The position numbers were made by a program, and so were the translations under genes. The notes beneath the pieces were generated by a model that saw only the letters and a list, made by a program, of their open reading frames with translations, made no database searches and was not told where the DNA came from. 64,000 nt of DNA from Bacterioplanes sp965233665 (lineage in GTDB: Bacteria; Pseudomonadota; Gammaproteobacteria; Pseudomonadales; Oceanobacteraceae), in assembly GCA_965233665.1 (NCBI GenBank), contig CBDDTG010000050.1, positions 1 through 64,000 on the forward strand, in the 5' to 3' direction. Positions within the stretch are counted from its first letter, which is position 1. Every line of letters begins with the position of its first letter. Shown piece after piece: positions 41,051 through 49,700 of the stretch.

Positions 41051-43216
41051 TTATTGGCCGACCGCGTTGGCATATAGGGCTTTGCCGGTGCGGTATTTAC
41101 TGCTTTTTGTATATATTCTGTGCCAGTTTTTCTCCTCCTCTGTTGCAGTGTTATTGGCTATTTTTCTGGCCACTTCCTCGGCGAGGTAATAGCCCTCCTC
41201 GATATCGTCGGGTGCTTTAAATGCCGTATCGCTAGCATTGGATACCGGGCTATTAAATGCTGGGGTAATGACCTGGCCGCGCGGCTCGGGCATTACTGGC
41301 TGTTCAGGCAGCTCTAAATCTGGGTTAAACCAGCTGGGCAATTGTTGCTCGTTGCGCTCGCTGTTAAGTGCGTCTTTAGCCGCTTCAATGCCAGCGCTGG
41401 TGTGTTGCTCTTGCGGGCGCGGGAAGTCGGTGACTTTTTCGGCGCGCTCTTGCTCGGCACGTTGATTTAGAATTTGCTGGGCGATATCGCGCTTGGTTAA
41501 TTTGCGCGCGGCGGCTTTTAAGCGGCGGCGCTCTTCTTGGATCGCTTCTTTCTGAATTGATTTAGCCTTGGCGGCCAGCTCTTCGCGGCTAATGCCGCTT
41601 ATGGCTGGGTCTTCAGCGGTGCAAATAAAGTCGCCCTCGGCGCTGTAAACATAAATGCGACCAATATCCGATTCGTCATAAAAGACTTGCACCGTTTCGC
41701 CAATATGGGCGGCCAGCTCGGCGTGAATATATGTGCAGGCGTTGAGGTGGATGCCTTTTTTGGTGATGGTGCGGCCACCGGCTGGCTGGCTTAGCAAAAC
41801 ATCAAGTAGGCGTTCGTCGTTGATGGTTTTAACCGTGCCAGGGTACTGGGTGACCATATCGTTGGGGCTGCAGCCCAGCTCGCTGTGTTTGCGCGTGTGG
41901 TATTCGTGCTCCAGCCATTGATCGCAAAAGGTTTGCAGCTCGGCGGCGGTGAGTTTGGCCTCAATGAGTTGGTCTTTTTTAAACAGGCGCTCGCTGAAGC
42001 TGTTGCGCGCTTCGATGCTTTGGCGCTCGCTGACGTTGTGGCCAATAAAGCCGGGCAGTAGCTCAGCCAAATCGTGTGCAAAGGTGCGAAAAACCCGTTC
42101 GATATGCGGCTTTTTCCAGCCCTGAAAAGGCGGGCAAAATTGCTGCTCGATGCCGAGCGATTTAAAGGTGGTTTTAATCCACTTGCTTTTGTAGTCGGCG
42201 CCGTTGTCGGTTTTGGCGACGGTGGGCACGCCCCAATCCAAGATGGCGCGGCGGATGACTTTAGCAACGCCTTTGCTGTCTGAGGTGGGCATAACGATAA
42301 ATTTCACGCGGCGTGAATAAACGTCGATAACACCCAGCAGGCTGTGGCGGCCATCGCTCAGCATCAGATCGGCAGGGGTGCTGTCAAACTCCCACTGTTG
42401 GTTCAGGCCGGTGGCTGCTTCGTTGGCTGAGCCAAAGGCGGCCATATACCTGTTCTTCCACTGGTCTGGGTCGACGCAGGCCATAAATAGCTGAGCGTTT
42501 TTCTCTTTGTAGTTGGCCACCCATCGGCATAATGCGCGCTCCGAGGGTAGCGTCACGGCCTTGCCGTAAAACTCGGTGCGCAGCACCTTGATCAGCACGC
42601 TGCTTTTAATGTGCGGGTGGGCCACCAGCATGGCCTCGATGTAGTTGGCCAGCTCAGGTTGGCTGTCGATGGTGCCTTTGCCTCGGCGGGCGGTGCCTTT
42701 GTCGCCAGCGACACTGGCGATGCCTTGCTCGCGCAGGCGCTTTTCCCAAGCAAATAATGCCGGGCGGCTGCAGGTGGGCTGGGCGTCGCGCACCCATGGC
42801 TCGACGTTAATGTCGTCGGCTTTATAGGCCTTGGAAAACTCAGCATAGGCTTTGCTTTTTGGCAGCCCTGCTGCGAGCTGAAACTCACGCGCGGCGTCCA
42901 TGAGCGCCAGGCGGGCGTCGATTTGGTTTTTAACGTGCTGCGGCAAGCGGCGGTACTCGGCCAGTGATTGCTGACGCTCGCTGTGGCCCAAGCCTTTGGT
43001 GGGTAGCTCAGAGGCGACCTTGCGCGCATGGCTGATGCGCAGCGCACGTTGAGTTTCGGGCGGCAGGCTGTCGATGTGGTATTCGTTGCCGCCGCCGCGC
43101 CCGGCGCGTTTGCGACTTTGCCAGCCATCACGGTTGGCGCGTTTGATGATGCCTGCGACTGTGCCGGGCAAACCTGGCTTGCCGCACAATTCGGCAGAGG
43201 TGAACCAGTCGCTCAT
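41051..43216 (-). CDS. MuA-like DDE transposase
   Basis: 721 residues. An N-terminal Mu-type winged helix (WFTSAELCGKPGLPGTVAGI) is followed by further DNA-binding helices. The catalytic core has Asp278 (FDSTPAD), Asp337 (TDNGAD) and Glu373 (PHIERVF). A beta-barrel domain and a Lys/Arg-rich C-terminal tail, which in Mu contacts MuB and ClpX, come after. It carries out cut-and-join transposition for integration and replication. Length is close to Mu A (663). Confidence 0.95.
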   Translation of the reverse strand: MSDWFTSAELCGKPGLPGTVAGIIKRANRDGWQSRKRAGRGGGNEYHIDSLPPETQRALRISHARKVASELPTKGLGHSERQQSLAEYRRLPQHVKNQIDARLALMDAAREFQLAAGLPKSKAYAEFSKAYKADDINVEPWVRDAQPTCSRPALFAWEKRLREQGIASVAGDKGTARRGKGTIDSQPELANYIEAMLVAHPHIKSSVLIKVLRTEFYGKAVTLPSERALCRWVANYKEKNAQLFMACVDPDQWKNRYMAAFGSANEAATGLNQQWEFDSTPADLMLSDGRHSLLGVIDVYSRRVKFIVMPTSDSKGVAKVIRRAILDWGVPTVAKTDNGADYKSKWIKTTFKSLGIEQQFCPPFQGWKKPHIERVFRTFAHDLAELLPGFIGHNVSERQSIEARNSFSERLFKKDQLIEAKLTAAELQTFCDQWLEHEYHTRKHSELGCSPNDMVTQYPGTVKTINDERLLDVLLSQPAGGRTITKKGIHLNACTYIHAELAAHIGETVQVFYDESDIGRIYVYSAEGDFICTAEDPAISGISREELAAKAKSIQKEAIQEERRRLKAAARKLTKRDIAQQILNQRAEQERAEKVTDFPRPQEQHTSAGIEAAKDALNSERNEQQLPSWFNPDLELPEQPVMPEPRGQVITPAFNSPVSNASDTAFKAPDDIEEGYYLAEEVARKIANNTATEEEKNWHRIYTKSSKYRTGKALYANAVGQ

Positions 43217-43701
43217 AGCGCCTCCTCGTTATCGAACAGGGCCAGCTCTGGTGTGGCGCTGGATTCCACCGTGGCGCGGTGGCCTGCAATGTCTGCCATA
43301 ACCCGAGTGAGCTGGGCGATGGTTTGATCTGCCTCGGCATTGCCTTGGTAAAACTGGGCAAGCGTGTTTAACGCGTCGTTAAAGCCGGTTTGCAGCTGCA
43401 GCATGTCGTCTTGGCTGGCTGCTTTGGCCTTGGGCATGTCGATAACCAGCTTGTGGGCGCTGCTGCCGATCCACTTGGTGACAAACTGAGCGCCGCAAGC
43501 GTGTTCAAAAGGGCGGATCAGGTTGGCGGGCAGCTTGCCGCTCTCCATCCATTTGTAGAGCGTCCAGTGGCTGGCCATGCCCATGCGCTCGGCGATGCGC
43601 TCGATGCTGAGGTTGTTGCGCTCTTTGGCGTACTGGATGCACAGCTCCATGGCGTGGCGGAGCGAGCGCGGTGCGGTACGTTTCCAATTTCGTCTGGCCA
43701 T
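43213..43701 (-). CDS. Putative DNA-binding early protein of transposable phages
   Basis: 162 residues overlapping the transposase start by 4 bases. The N-terminal half has a clear HTH (ERIAERMGMASHWTLYKWME) and a basic leader (ARRNWKRTAPRSLRHAM). The C-terminal half is helical. Genes of this type precede the transposase in several Mu-like phages; the function is unknown. Confidence 0.65.
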   Translation of the reverse strand: MARRNWKRTAPRSLRHAMELCIQYAKERNNLSIERIAERMGMASHWTLYKWMESGKLPANLIRPFEHACGAQFVTKWIGSSAHKLVIDMPKAKAASQDDMLQLQTGFNDALNTLAQFYQGNAEADQTIAQLTRVMADIAGHRATVESSATPELALFDNEEAL

Positions 43702-43818
43702 TGGCGGTGCCTATCTTCGTTCGATTCCAAAAAAACCTGCGGTCTGCCTCTATCGCTGCTCCCCTGAAGTGCCTAGCCTTTCGTTTGTGCAAGGCAGATT
43801 TCAGTTATGGGAGGTAGT

Positions 43819-44091
43819 TCATGCGACTTTGCTGTGATTACAGGGCTCGATTTTGATAGGCTCGCGATAACGACTGGGCCAGATCTCTTCCGGCCGCTTG
43901 CCCAGAAAGTCAGCAATGATGGTTTGCACTTTCGGGTAGGGCGTGCGGAGTACGTTGGCAAAAGTGCGTGGCTGGTTGTAGCCGTTGGCACGCGCCAGAT
44001 CAGACATGGTGCAGCCGCGTTTGCGGATCGCGGCTTTGATGTCTTCTGGGTGCCAGTCGTTGGGTGAGTGGTGGTGTTTGCTGCTACTCAT
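43819..44091 (-). CDS. ner: Ner-like DNA-binding regulator
   Basis: 90 residues with the Ner/Nlp pattern: DWHPEDIKAAIRKRGCTMSD, then LARANGYN, then TIIADFLGKRPEEIWPSRY. Ner represses both repressor and early transcription in Mu once the lytic path begins. It is divergent from the repressor gene and first in the early operon. Confidence 0.9.
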   Translation of the reverse strand: MSSSKHHHSPNDWHPEDIKAAIRKRGCTMSDLARANGYNQPRTFANVLRTPYPKVQTIIADFLGKRPEEIWPSRYREPIKIEPCNHSKVA

Positions 44092-44199
44092 TTTTTTGAC
44101 CTTCCTTTAGCGACTTTCGATTACTAAAACTGTTGGCGCGTTTGGGTAATCGGTAGTGCTAAAGATAGTGCATAAACGGAAGGGGTGTAAAGCGTTTTA

Positions 44200-44215
44200 G
44201 GAAGTTTAATCTTCC
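44200..44215. promoter_or_regulatory. Repressor operator candidate O1
   Basis: GGAAGTTTAATCTTCC, a 16-bp palindrome in the divergent ner-repressor spacer. A further half site CGGAAG lies near 44177. It is almost identical to the palindrome at 44305. Confidence 0.7.
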
Positions 44216-44272
44216 GTTAAGGCGCTATTGTTTTTTCTTTTGTGCAAAAGCACTTAAAATTCAGTGGCTTAG

Positions 44273-44974
44273 ATGAACAATAAACTCGAAAAAGAAAACT
44301 CGACGGAAGTTAAATCTTCCGAAAGCGGAATTTCAACTCGCTTAACTGCAATGGCGGCCAAATTCGGTGGAAAGCAGGCGTTTGCTGACAAGATCGGCAT
44401 GAGTTACAGCCAGCTGCACCGCGTCATGAACGGCGATGCTGATCTGAAGCTCGCAACGGCGGTCAGAGCCGCCCAGGTGTGCGGTGTGTCGCTCGAATGG
44501 CTGGCACAGGGAACGGGCGAGGCGCATGCGCCTGCGAGCCAAGACGACATGAGCGATGAGTTTGAATTTATCCCTGGTTACTCGGTGCAGGTGTCTGCGG
44601 GCAATGGCTCGTTTCCGCAGGAACACGAGCAGCCCACGCGCCGGCTAGCTTTCCGCAAGCGCTGGCTGAGCTTTCGTGGCCTTCACGCCAAGGATTTGGT
44701 GATGGTGTTCGCTAAAGGTGACTCAATGGAGCCAACCATCAGCGATAACAACACGCTGATGGTCGACACAAGCGACACCAGGCCACAGGATGGGCGCATC
44801 TACGTGATCCGCCACGGCGATCAGTTGGTGGTTAAACGCACCCAGCTGGTGCTTGGTAGTGGCGTGCGCCTGATCAGCGATAACAAGGCCTATCCTGAGC
44901 AGGTGGTGGATCTGGATGCATCCGATGAGCTAAGCGTGGTTGGTCGCGTGGTGTGGATTGGGAAGGACGTTTAA
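44273..44974 (+). CDS. Prophage repressor, HTH plus S24 peptidase domain
   Basis: 233 residues. HTH near residues 36-60 (QAFADKIGMSYSQLHRVMNG). C-terminal LexA/C1-like S24 domain with Ser151 (GDSMEPTI) and Lys188 (VVKR). VSAGNG near residue 103 is a probable Ala-Gly self-cleavage site. This predicts induction by RecA during DNA damage, unlike the Mu c repressor, which has no S24 domain. It is divergent from ner and has an operator within its own codons 11-16. Confidence 0.92.
   Translation: MNNKLEKENSTEVKSSESGISTRLTAMAAKFGGKQAFADKIGMSYSQLHRVMNGDADLKLATAVRAAQVCGVSLEWLAQGTGEAHAPASQDDMSDEFEFIPGYSVQVSAGNGSFPQEHEQPTRRLAFRKRWLSFRGLHAKDLVMVFAKGDSMEPTISDNNTLMVDTSDTRPQDGRIYVIRHGDQLVVKRTQLVLGSGVRLISDNKAYPEQVVDLDASDELSVVGRVVWIGKDV
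44304..44321. promoter_or_regulatory. Repressor operator candidate O2, inside the repressor gene
   Basis: CGGAAGTTAAATCTTCCG, an 18-bp palindrome whose core differs from O1 by a single base at the centre. It is 105 bp from O1, ten helical turns, which would suit cooperative binding or looping and self-repression. Confidence 0.65.
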
Positions 44975-45087
44975 AGTTGAAAGTCAGGATCATGCGTCAT
45001 TTTTAAGCAGTTGCAGGGCTTTGGCGATGACGCATGACCATGACATACTTTTAACCAAATGCGCTTTAAACCCCGATTTTATGGGCA

Positions 45088-45127
45088 TTTCATCCCATTC
45101 AATCCCGACCACTCCCACTTAATCCCG
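45088..45127 (-). repeat. Four 10-bp phased repeats near the prophage end
   Basis: Read on the minus strand: CGGGATTAAG, TGGGAGTGGT, CGGGATTGAA, TGGGATGAAA, back to back with an exact 10-bp period. One base-pair turn spacing puts every GGGA on the same helix face. Location 130-170 bp inside the end suggests transposase or host-factor binding. Confidence 0.6.
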
Positions 45128-45280
45128 TATCTCAGGTCTTATGTCTGGTTACACCGATTACGGTGTTGCTGTTCTTGAAAAGATCCCGATATTTCCTGCA
45201 AATAGCGCCTTGTACTCGCGCTTTCCATTCGCTCTGAAAATATGGAACTTCTGACTCAGGACACTAGATTTAGGCGCCTG

Positions 45281-45289
45281 TGCTATGAT
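45281..45289 (+). promoter_or_regulatory. Extended -10 promoter of gntR
   Basis: TG-C-TATGAT matches an extended -10 with five of six consensus bases, 28 bp before the gntR ATG. It lies outside the likely prophage end, so host control of gntR may survive insertion. Confidence 0.5.
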
Positions 45290-45316
45290 CGCCGTCCGTT
45301 GGGGAGTGGCTGAATT

Positions 45317-45976
45317 ATGGGTTTGAGCCGAGCGCAAAGTCTGGCAGAGCAAATTGCCGATCACATCGAGCATCGCATCGTAACGGGCGAGATGGTCAGC
45401 GGTGAGCGCATACAAGAAGTAAAAGTCGTCAAAGCACTGGACGTCAGCCGCGGCAGTGTGCGCGAGGCGTTATTGCTGCTCGAAGCACGCCATTTGGTGA
45501 CCATTTTGCCGCGCCGTGGCGCCTTCGTCGCTGAGCTGACGGTGCAGCGGGTCAACAGTCTGTACGACCTGTTTGAGCACTTGTTGATCATGCTGACGCA
45601 GCAATTGGCCGAGCGCTGGCAGCCAACTCAGCTGCCGCCTTTGTTAACAACCGCCGATACGCTGCAGCAACATCAAGGCGCCTATGACGACTTTATGCGT
45701 TACGGCTTTGTCTTGATGGAGCGCGCCTTAGGCGTAGTGGCGAACAATTATCTCAGCCAAGTGCTGCTCGACCTGCAGCCGGCCATTCGCCGAACCTACG
45801 CACTTGCCATGCGCCATTCACAGCGTGAGCGTGACAATGCGCAGCGCTTTTTTGCCCAGTTGGTCGAGGCGGTCTTGCAACGCGACGTTGCAGCCATGCC
45901 GGCCATCGTGCATAACTACGGCCAGCACCAACGACAACAAGTACTTAATGCCCTGGGAAACGAGGCAACTCACTGA
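45317..45976 (+). CDS. GntR-family (FadR/FCD-type) transcription regulator
   Basis: 219 residues. N-terminal winged helix with VSRGSVREALLLLEARHLVT, the GntR recognition region, and a C-terminal all-helical FCD-type ligand domain. It ends 3 bases before smc. A GntR gene before smc-zipA-ligA is also found in Pseudomonas. Without the prophage it would lie roughly 0.9 kb from alkB in divergent orientation; a GntR gene also neighbours alkB2 in Alcanivorax. Control of alkB is therefore a reasonable inference. Confidence 0.88.
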   Translation: MGLSRAQSLAEQIADHIEHRIVTGEMVSGERIQEVKVVKALDVSRGSVREALLLLEARHLVTILPRRGAFVAELTVQRVNSLYDLFEHLLIMLTQQLAERWQPTQLPPLLTTADTLQQHQGAYDDFMRYGFVLMERALGVVANNYLSQVLLDLQPAIRRTYALAMRHSQRERDNAQRFFAQLVEAVLQRDVAAMPAIVHNYGQHQRQQVLNALGNEATH

Positions 45977-45979
45977 TTT

Positions 45980-48900
45980 ATGCGACTCAAAGCCATCAAA
46001 CTGGCCGGCTTCAAATCCTTCGTTGATCCGACGACCGTGCCCTTTACCACCAATATGACCGGCATTGTCGGCCCCAACGGCTGTGGCAAATCCAACACCA
46101 TTGACGCCGTGCGCTGGGTCATGGGCGAAAGCTCGGCCAAGTATTTGCGTGGCGACGCCATGACCGACGTGATCTTTAACGGTTCCTCCGAACGCAAGCC
46201 GGTGGGCAAATGCAGCGTCGATCTGGTGTTTGATAACAGCGAAGGCAAGCTGCGCGGCGAATACGCCAAATACAACGAAGTTGCGGTGCGCCGTCAGGTC
46301 ACACGCGATGGCCAGTCTACTTACTACCTCAATGGCACCAAATGTCGGCGCAAAGACGTCACCGACTTGTTCTTAGGCACAGGCCTGGGTCCGCGTTCCT
46401 ATGCCATCATCGAACAGGGCATGATTTCACGCCTGATTGAAGCCAAACCTGAAGAGCTTAGGGTGTACGTCGAAGAGGCGGCGGGCATTTCACGCTACAA
46501 AGAGCGCCGGCGCGAGACCGAAAACCGCATGCGCCGCACCCAGGAAAACCTGGAGCGCTTAAGTGACATACGCGAAGAGCTCGACCGCCAGCTGGCTCAC
46601 TTGCAGCGCCAAGCCCAGGCCGCAGAAAAGTACAAAGAGTTAAAAGCCCAGGAGCGTGAGAAAAAAGCCCAGCTACAAGCGCTGCAATGGCAAACCCTAG
46701 ATGCCGATTATCGCCAGCGTGAACAGCAAATCGGCGAGTTGCAGGTCACCTTTGAATCGCATATGGCGGCCCAGCGCAGTGCCGATGCCAGCATTGAAGA
46801 GTTGCGCCTGCAGCACACGGATAAAACCGACGCTTTTAATCAGGCACAAACGGCCTATTACGAAGTCGGCGCACAAATTGCCCGCCAAGAGCAAAAAGTC
46901 GAGCACCAGTCGCAAATGTCGCTGCAGCTCGATCGCGACCTGGCCGAGGCCGAGCGCAGCTTGCTAGAAGCGCAAAAAGAACTGGAGCAAGATCAGCTCA
47001 AGCTGGAGCAGGTGAGCGAGCAGCGGCTGCAGTTAGAGCCAGAAATGGAGCTGCTGGAAGCGGCAGAGGAAGAGGCCAGCGAAGCCTTGATGCTGGCTGA
47101 AGACGCTCAGCGCCAATGGCAAGACGATTGGGATCAGTTCACCCAGCGCGCCAGTGAGCCAACCCGTCAAGCCGAAGTGGCGCAAACGCGCATTCAAAAC
47201 ATCGAGCAGCAACTGCAGCGCCTGCAGCAGCGCCAGCAAAAACTGCAGGACGAACAACAGCAACTCGAGCACAACCCGGAGCTGGAAGAAATTCAGCTGC
47301 TGCAAGAGCAAAGCAGCGAGCAAGAGCTGCAATCCGAATCCCTGCAAGAGCAAGTCGATGCCCTGCAAGCCCAGCTGCAACAAGGCCAGGAAGCCCTAGA
47401 GCAGCGTCGCCAAGCGTTGGATGCCCAGCGCCAACAGCTGCAGCAGCACCTCAATCGCCAAACCACCTTGCAGGCACTGCAATCGGCTGCTTGGGGGGAA
47501 GGCTCCGAGGCGGTCAGCCATTGGCTGGAGAGCCATCAGCTGGCGCGCAAGCCACGCTTGGCAGAAAAGCTGCAAGTCGCCAGTGGTTGGGAAAAAGCGG
47601 TAGAAACCGTGCTCGGCGATTATTTGCAAGCGGTCTTGGTCGACGAGCTTGATCCGGTGCAGCATTGGCTCGACAGCTTAAGCGACGGTCAGCTGGCGCT
47701 GTGGCAAAGCCAGCCGGCCAGCGGCGAAGCTCAGCCTGAGCAGCTACTCAGCAAAGTCAGCAGCGACATCGATGTGGCGCCTTTATTGGCAGGGGTGCAG
47801 GTGGCGGAGGATTTGGCCACCGCCCTGGCGCAGCGCCAACAGCTGCAGCCGCAGCAGTCGATCATCACGCCCGAGGGCATTTGGCTGGGCCGCGACTGGC
47901 TGCGCATTAACCGCCAAAGCGGCGATGAAGGCGGCATGCTGGCGCGCCAGCAAGAGCTGGAGCAGCTGGAAGAGCTAATCGAACAGCTGGATATGGACGT
48001 TGAGGAAGCCGAAGTCGACCTCGATAGCGACCAGCTCAAACTGCGCAGTCAGCAACAGCAACGCGAAAACGCTCAGCGTGAGTTGCAGCAGGCCAGTCAA
48101 AAGCTGATTGCTTTGCGCTCACAGTTAGCGGGCAAGCAGGCGCGGGCAGAGCAGTTTGATGTGCGCCGCCGCCAGCTCGCCAGTGAGCTGGAGGAAATCA
48201 CCGAGCAGCAGGAATTAGAACGCGAGCAACTTGAGGTGTTGCGTGAGCAATGGCACGAAGCCATGGCCGCCGTCGACGAAGACACGGATCAACGCGAGCA
48301 GCTGCAGCAACGCCGCGAACAGGTGCAAACTCAGCTGCAGCAAGCGCGCGCCCAGGCCGGTCAACATAAAGATCGACGTCATCAATTGCAGTTGCAGCTG
48401 CAGCAACTGAGCAGCAGCGAGCAGGGCTTGAATCAAGCCATCGAACGCTTGGGGGCGCAGCTACAAACAGCGCGCCAGCGGCGCGAAAGCATCGTTGAGC
48501 AGCAATCGCGTGATCACTCCGCCGACCTGGAACTGCTCAAGGCAGCACTAGAAGAAATGCTACAACAGCGCGTCAGCGCAGAAGAGCAAATGCAAGCCCG
48601 GCGCCATGAGTTGGAGCAGGTGGATGCCAAACTGCGTGAGTTAGAGCAGCAACGCAGCGACGCCGAGAAGAAAGCACTGGAAGTGCGCAATGCCCTCGAA
48701 AAAGTACGCATGGAATGCCAAGCGCTGGATATTCGCCGCCAGGCATTGGTCGATCAGCTCAAAGAGAGCGGTCTGACCCTGCACGAGGTGATGCAAGCTA
48801 TGCCGGAAGAGGCCGACGCCGAAGCCTGGCAGCAGGAGTTGCAGCGCATTGGCGAGCGCATTCAGCGCCTCGGTGCCATTAACTTGGCAGCGATTGAAGA

Positions 48901-49483
48901 GTACCAAACGCAATCTGAGCGCAAGCGCTATTTGGATGAGCAAAACACCGACTTGGAAAAAGCGTTGGAAACCTTAGAAGGGGCGATCAACAAGATTGAT
49001 CGTGAAACCCGTACGCGCTTTAAAGAAACCTTTGATCACATCAACAGCGGTTTGGCGGAATTGTTCCCTAAGGTGTTTGGTGGTGGCCATGCCTCACTGG
49101 AATTAACCGGCGACGACATGCTCAATACCGGCGTGGCCATTATGGCGCGCCCGCCGGGCAAGAAAAACAGCACCATTCACTTGCTCTCTGGCGGTGAAAA
49201 GGCGCTCACCGCCATTGCTCTGGTGTTTTCCATCTTCCAGCTCAACCCTGCACCGTTCTGTATGCTCGATGAAGTCGATGCGCCCCTGGATGATGCCAAC
49301 GTGGGGCGTTATGCCCGTTTGGTTAAAGCTATGTCAGATAAGGTGCAGTTTATTTACATCACCCACAATAAAATCGCGATGGAAATGGCAGCGCAGTTAA
49401 TGGGGGTGACCATGCAAGAGCCCGGCGTTTCTCGTCTGGTGAGCGTTGATGTGGAAGAAGCCGCAGAAATGATCGACCAATAA
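45980..49483 (+). CDS. smc: Chromosome segregation protein SMC
   Basis: 1167 residues. Walker A GPNGCGKSNT near residue 32, two long Gln/Glu-rich coiled coils, a hinge of about residues 505-660, the ABC signature LLSGGEKALT near 1067 and Walker B FCMLDEVDAP near 1094. SMC dimers organise and help separate the chromosome with ScpA/ScpB. The unusually Gln-rich coil uses many CAG/CAA codons. It starts 3 bases after gntR and may be co-transcribed with it. Confidence 0.97.
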   Translation: MRLKAIKLAGFKSFVDPTTVPFTTNMTGIVGPNGCGKSNTIDAVRWVMGESSAKYLRGDAMTDVIFNGSSERKPVGKCSVDLVFDNSEGKLRGEYAKYNEVAVRRQVTRDGQSTYYLNGTKCRRKDVTDLFLGTGLGPRSYAIIEQGMISRLIEAKPEELRVYVEEAAGISRYKERRRETENRMRRTQENLERLSDIREELDRQLAHLQRQAQAAEKYKELKAQEREKKAQLQALQWQTLDADYRQREQQIGELQVTFESHMAAQRSADASIEELRLQHTDKTDAFNQAQTAYYEVGAQIARQEQKVEHQSQMSLQLDRDLAEAERSLLEAQKELEQDQLKLEQVSEQRLQLEPEMELLEAAEEEASEALMLAEDAQRQWQDDWDQFTQRASEPTRQAEVAQTRIQNIEQQLQRLQQRQQKLQDEQQQLEHNPELEEIQLLQEQSSEQELQSESLQEQVDALQAQLQQGQEALEQRRQALDAQRQQLQQHLNRQTTLQALQSAAWGEGSEAVSHWLESHQLARKPRLAEKLQVASGWEKAVETVLGDYLQAVLVDELDPVQHWLDSLSDGQLALWQSQPASGEAQPEQLLSKVSSDIDVAPLLAGVQVAEDLATALAQRQQLQPQQSIITPEGIWLGRDWLRINRQSGDEGGMLARQQELEQLEELIEQLDMDVEEAEVDLDSDQLKLRSQQQQRENAQRELQQASQKLIALRSQLAGKQARAEQFDVRRRQLASELEEITEQQELEREQLEVLREQWHEAMAAVDEDTDQREQLQQRREQVQTQLQQARAQAGQHKDRRHQLQLQLQQLSSSEQGLNQAIERLGAQLQTARQRRESIVEQQSRDHSADLELLKAALEEMLQQRVSAEEQMQARRHELEQVDAKLRELEQQRSDAEKKALEVRNALEKVRMECQALDIRRQALVDQLKESGLTLHEVMQAMPEEADAEAWQQELQRIGERIQRLGAINLAAIEEYQTQSERKRYLDEQNTDLEKALETLEGAINKIDRETRTRFKETFDHINSGLAELFPKVFGGGHASLELTGDDMLNTGVAIMARPPGKKNSTIHLLSGGEKALTAIALVFSIFQLNPAPFCMLDEVDAPLDDANVGRYARLVKAMSDKVQFIYITHNKIAMEMAAQLMGVTMQEPGVSRLVSVDVEEAAEMIDQ

Positions 49484-49700
49484 CGCTGCGGGTGCTTTGG
49501 TTGGCGTAAGGCAGGTCAGCAAAGGTAAATCTGCTGCCCGCGGCAGGTAACATGGTCGTAGGGTCTGTTTTCGCTGCATGGGTTGTGTAACACTTTGGTG
49601 GGAATGGCCATACAGGGCCTGACCGCTTGCTTGCCGATGGTGGTAGTTTCCGGCAAGTGCAACAACAAATAGCAATATCGTTTTTTTAAGGTACTTAGTT

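Larger units (their letters stand above)
10948..45258. mobile_element. Mu-like transposable prophage with siphovirus-type tail (ends approximate)
   Basis: Gene content and order are those of transposable phages read on the minus strand: repressor, Ner, transposase A, ATPase B, early genes, GemA, Mor/C, lysis, Mu-type head, tail, Com and methylase. Candidate ends were chosen on the TG/CA rule and a partial similarity. TG at 10948 begins TGCTCAGAACTGCACATG. The inverse of the sequence ending CA at 45258 begins TGAGTCAGAAGTTCCATA. Both are followed by GAATGG about 30 bases in. No 5-bp target duplication could be matched, so each end may be off by a hundred bases or more. Confidence 0.6.
44975..45316. 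other. Prophage repressor-side end region and gntR promoter
   Basis: No credible gene in 342 bp; a minus-strand frame at 45158-45415 overlaps the gntR start and looks random. The stretch holds the 10-bp repeats described separately, the probable prophage end near 45258, and an extended -10 (TGCTATGAT, 45281-45289) that should drive gntR. Confidence 0.5.

Noticed and set aside
10960..45290. 20-bp flanking direct repeat (TAGA..GGCGCCT..GTGC) as an att site
   Set aside because: Several mismatches and gaps, and Mu-like elements make only 5-bp duplications; the right copy overlaps the gntR promoter, so chance similarity is likely.
45158..45415. 85-codon minus-strand ORF at the prophage-gntR junction
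   Set aside because: It crosses the gntR start in antisense and shows no protein features.
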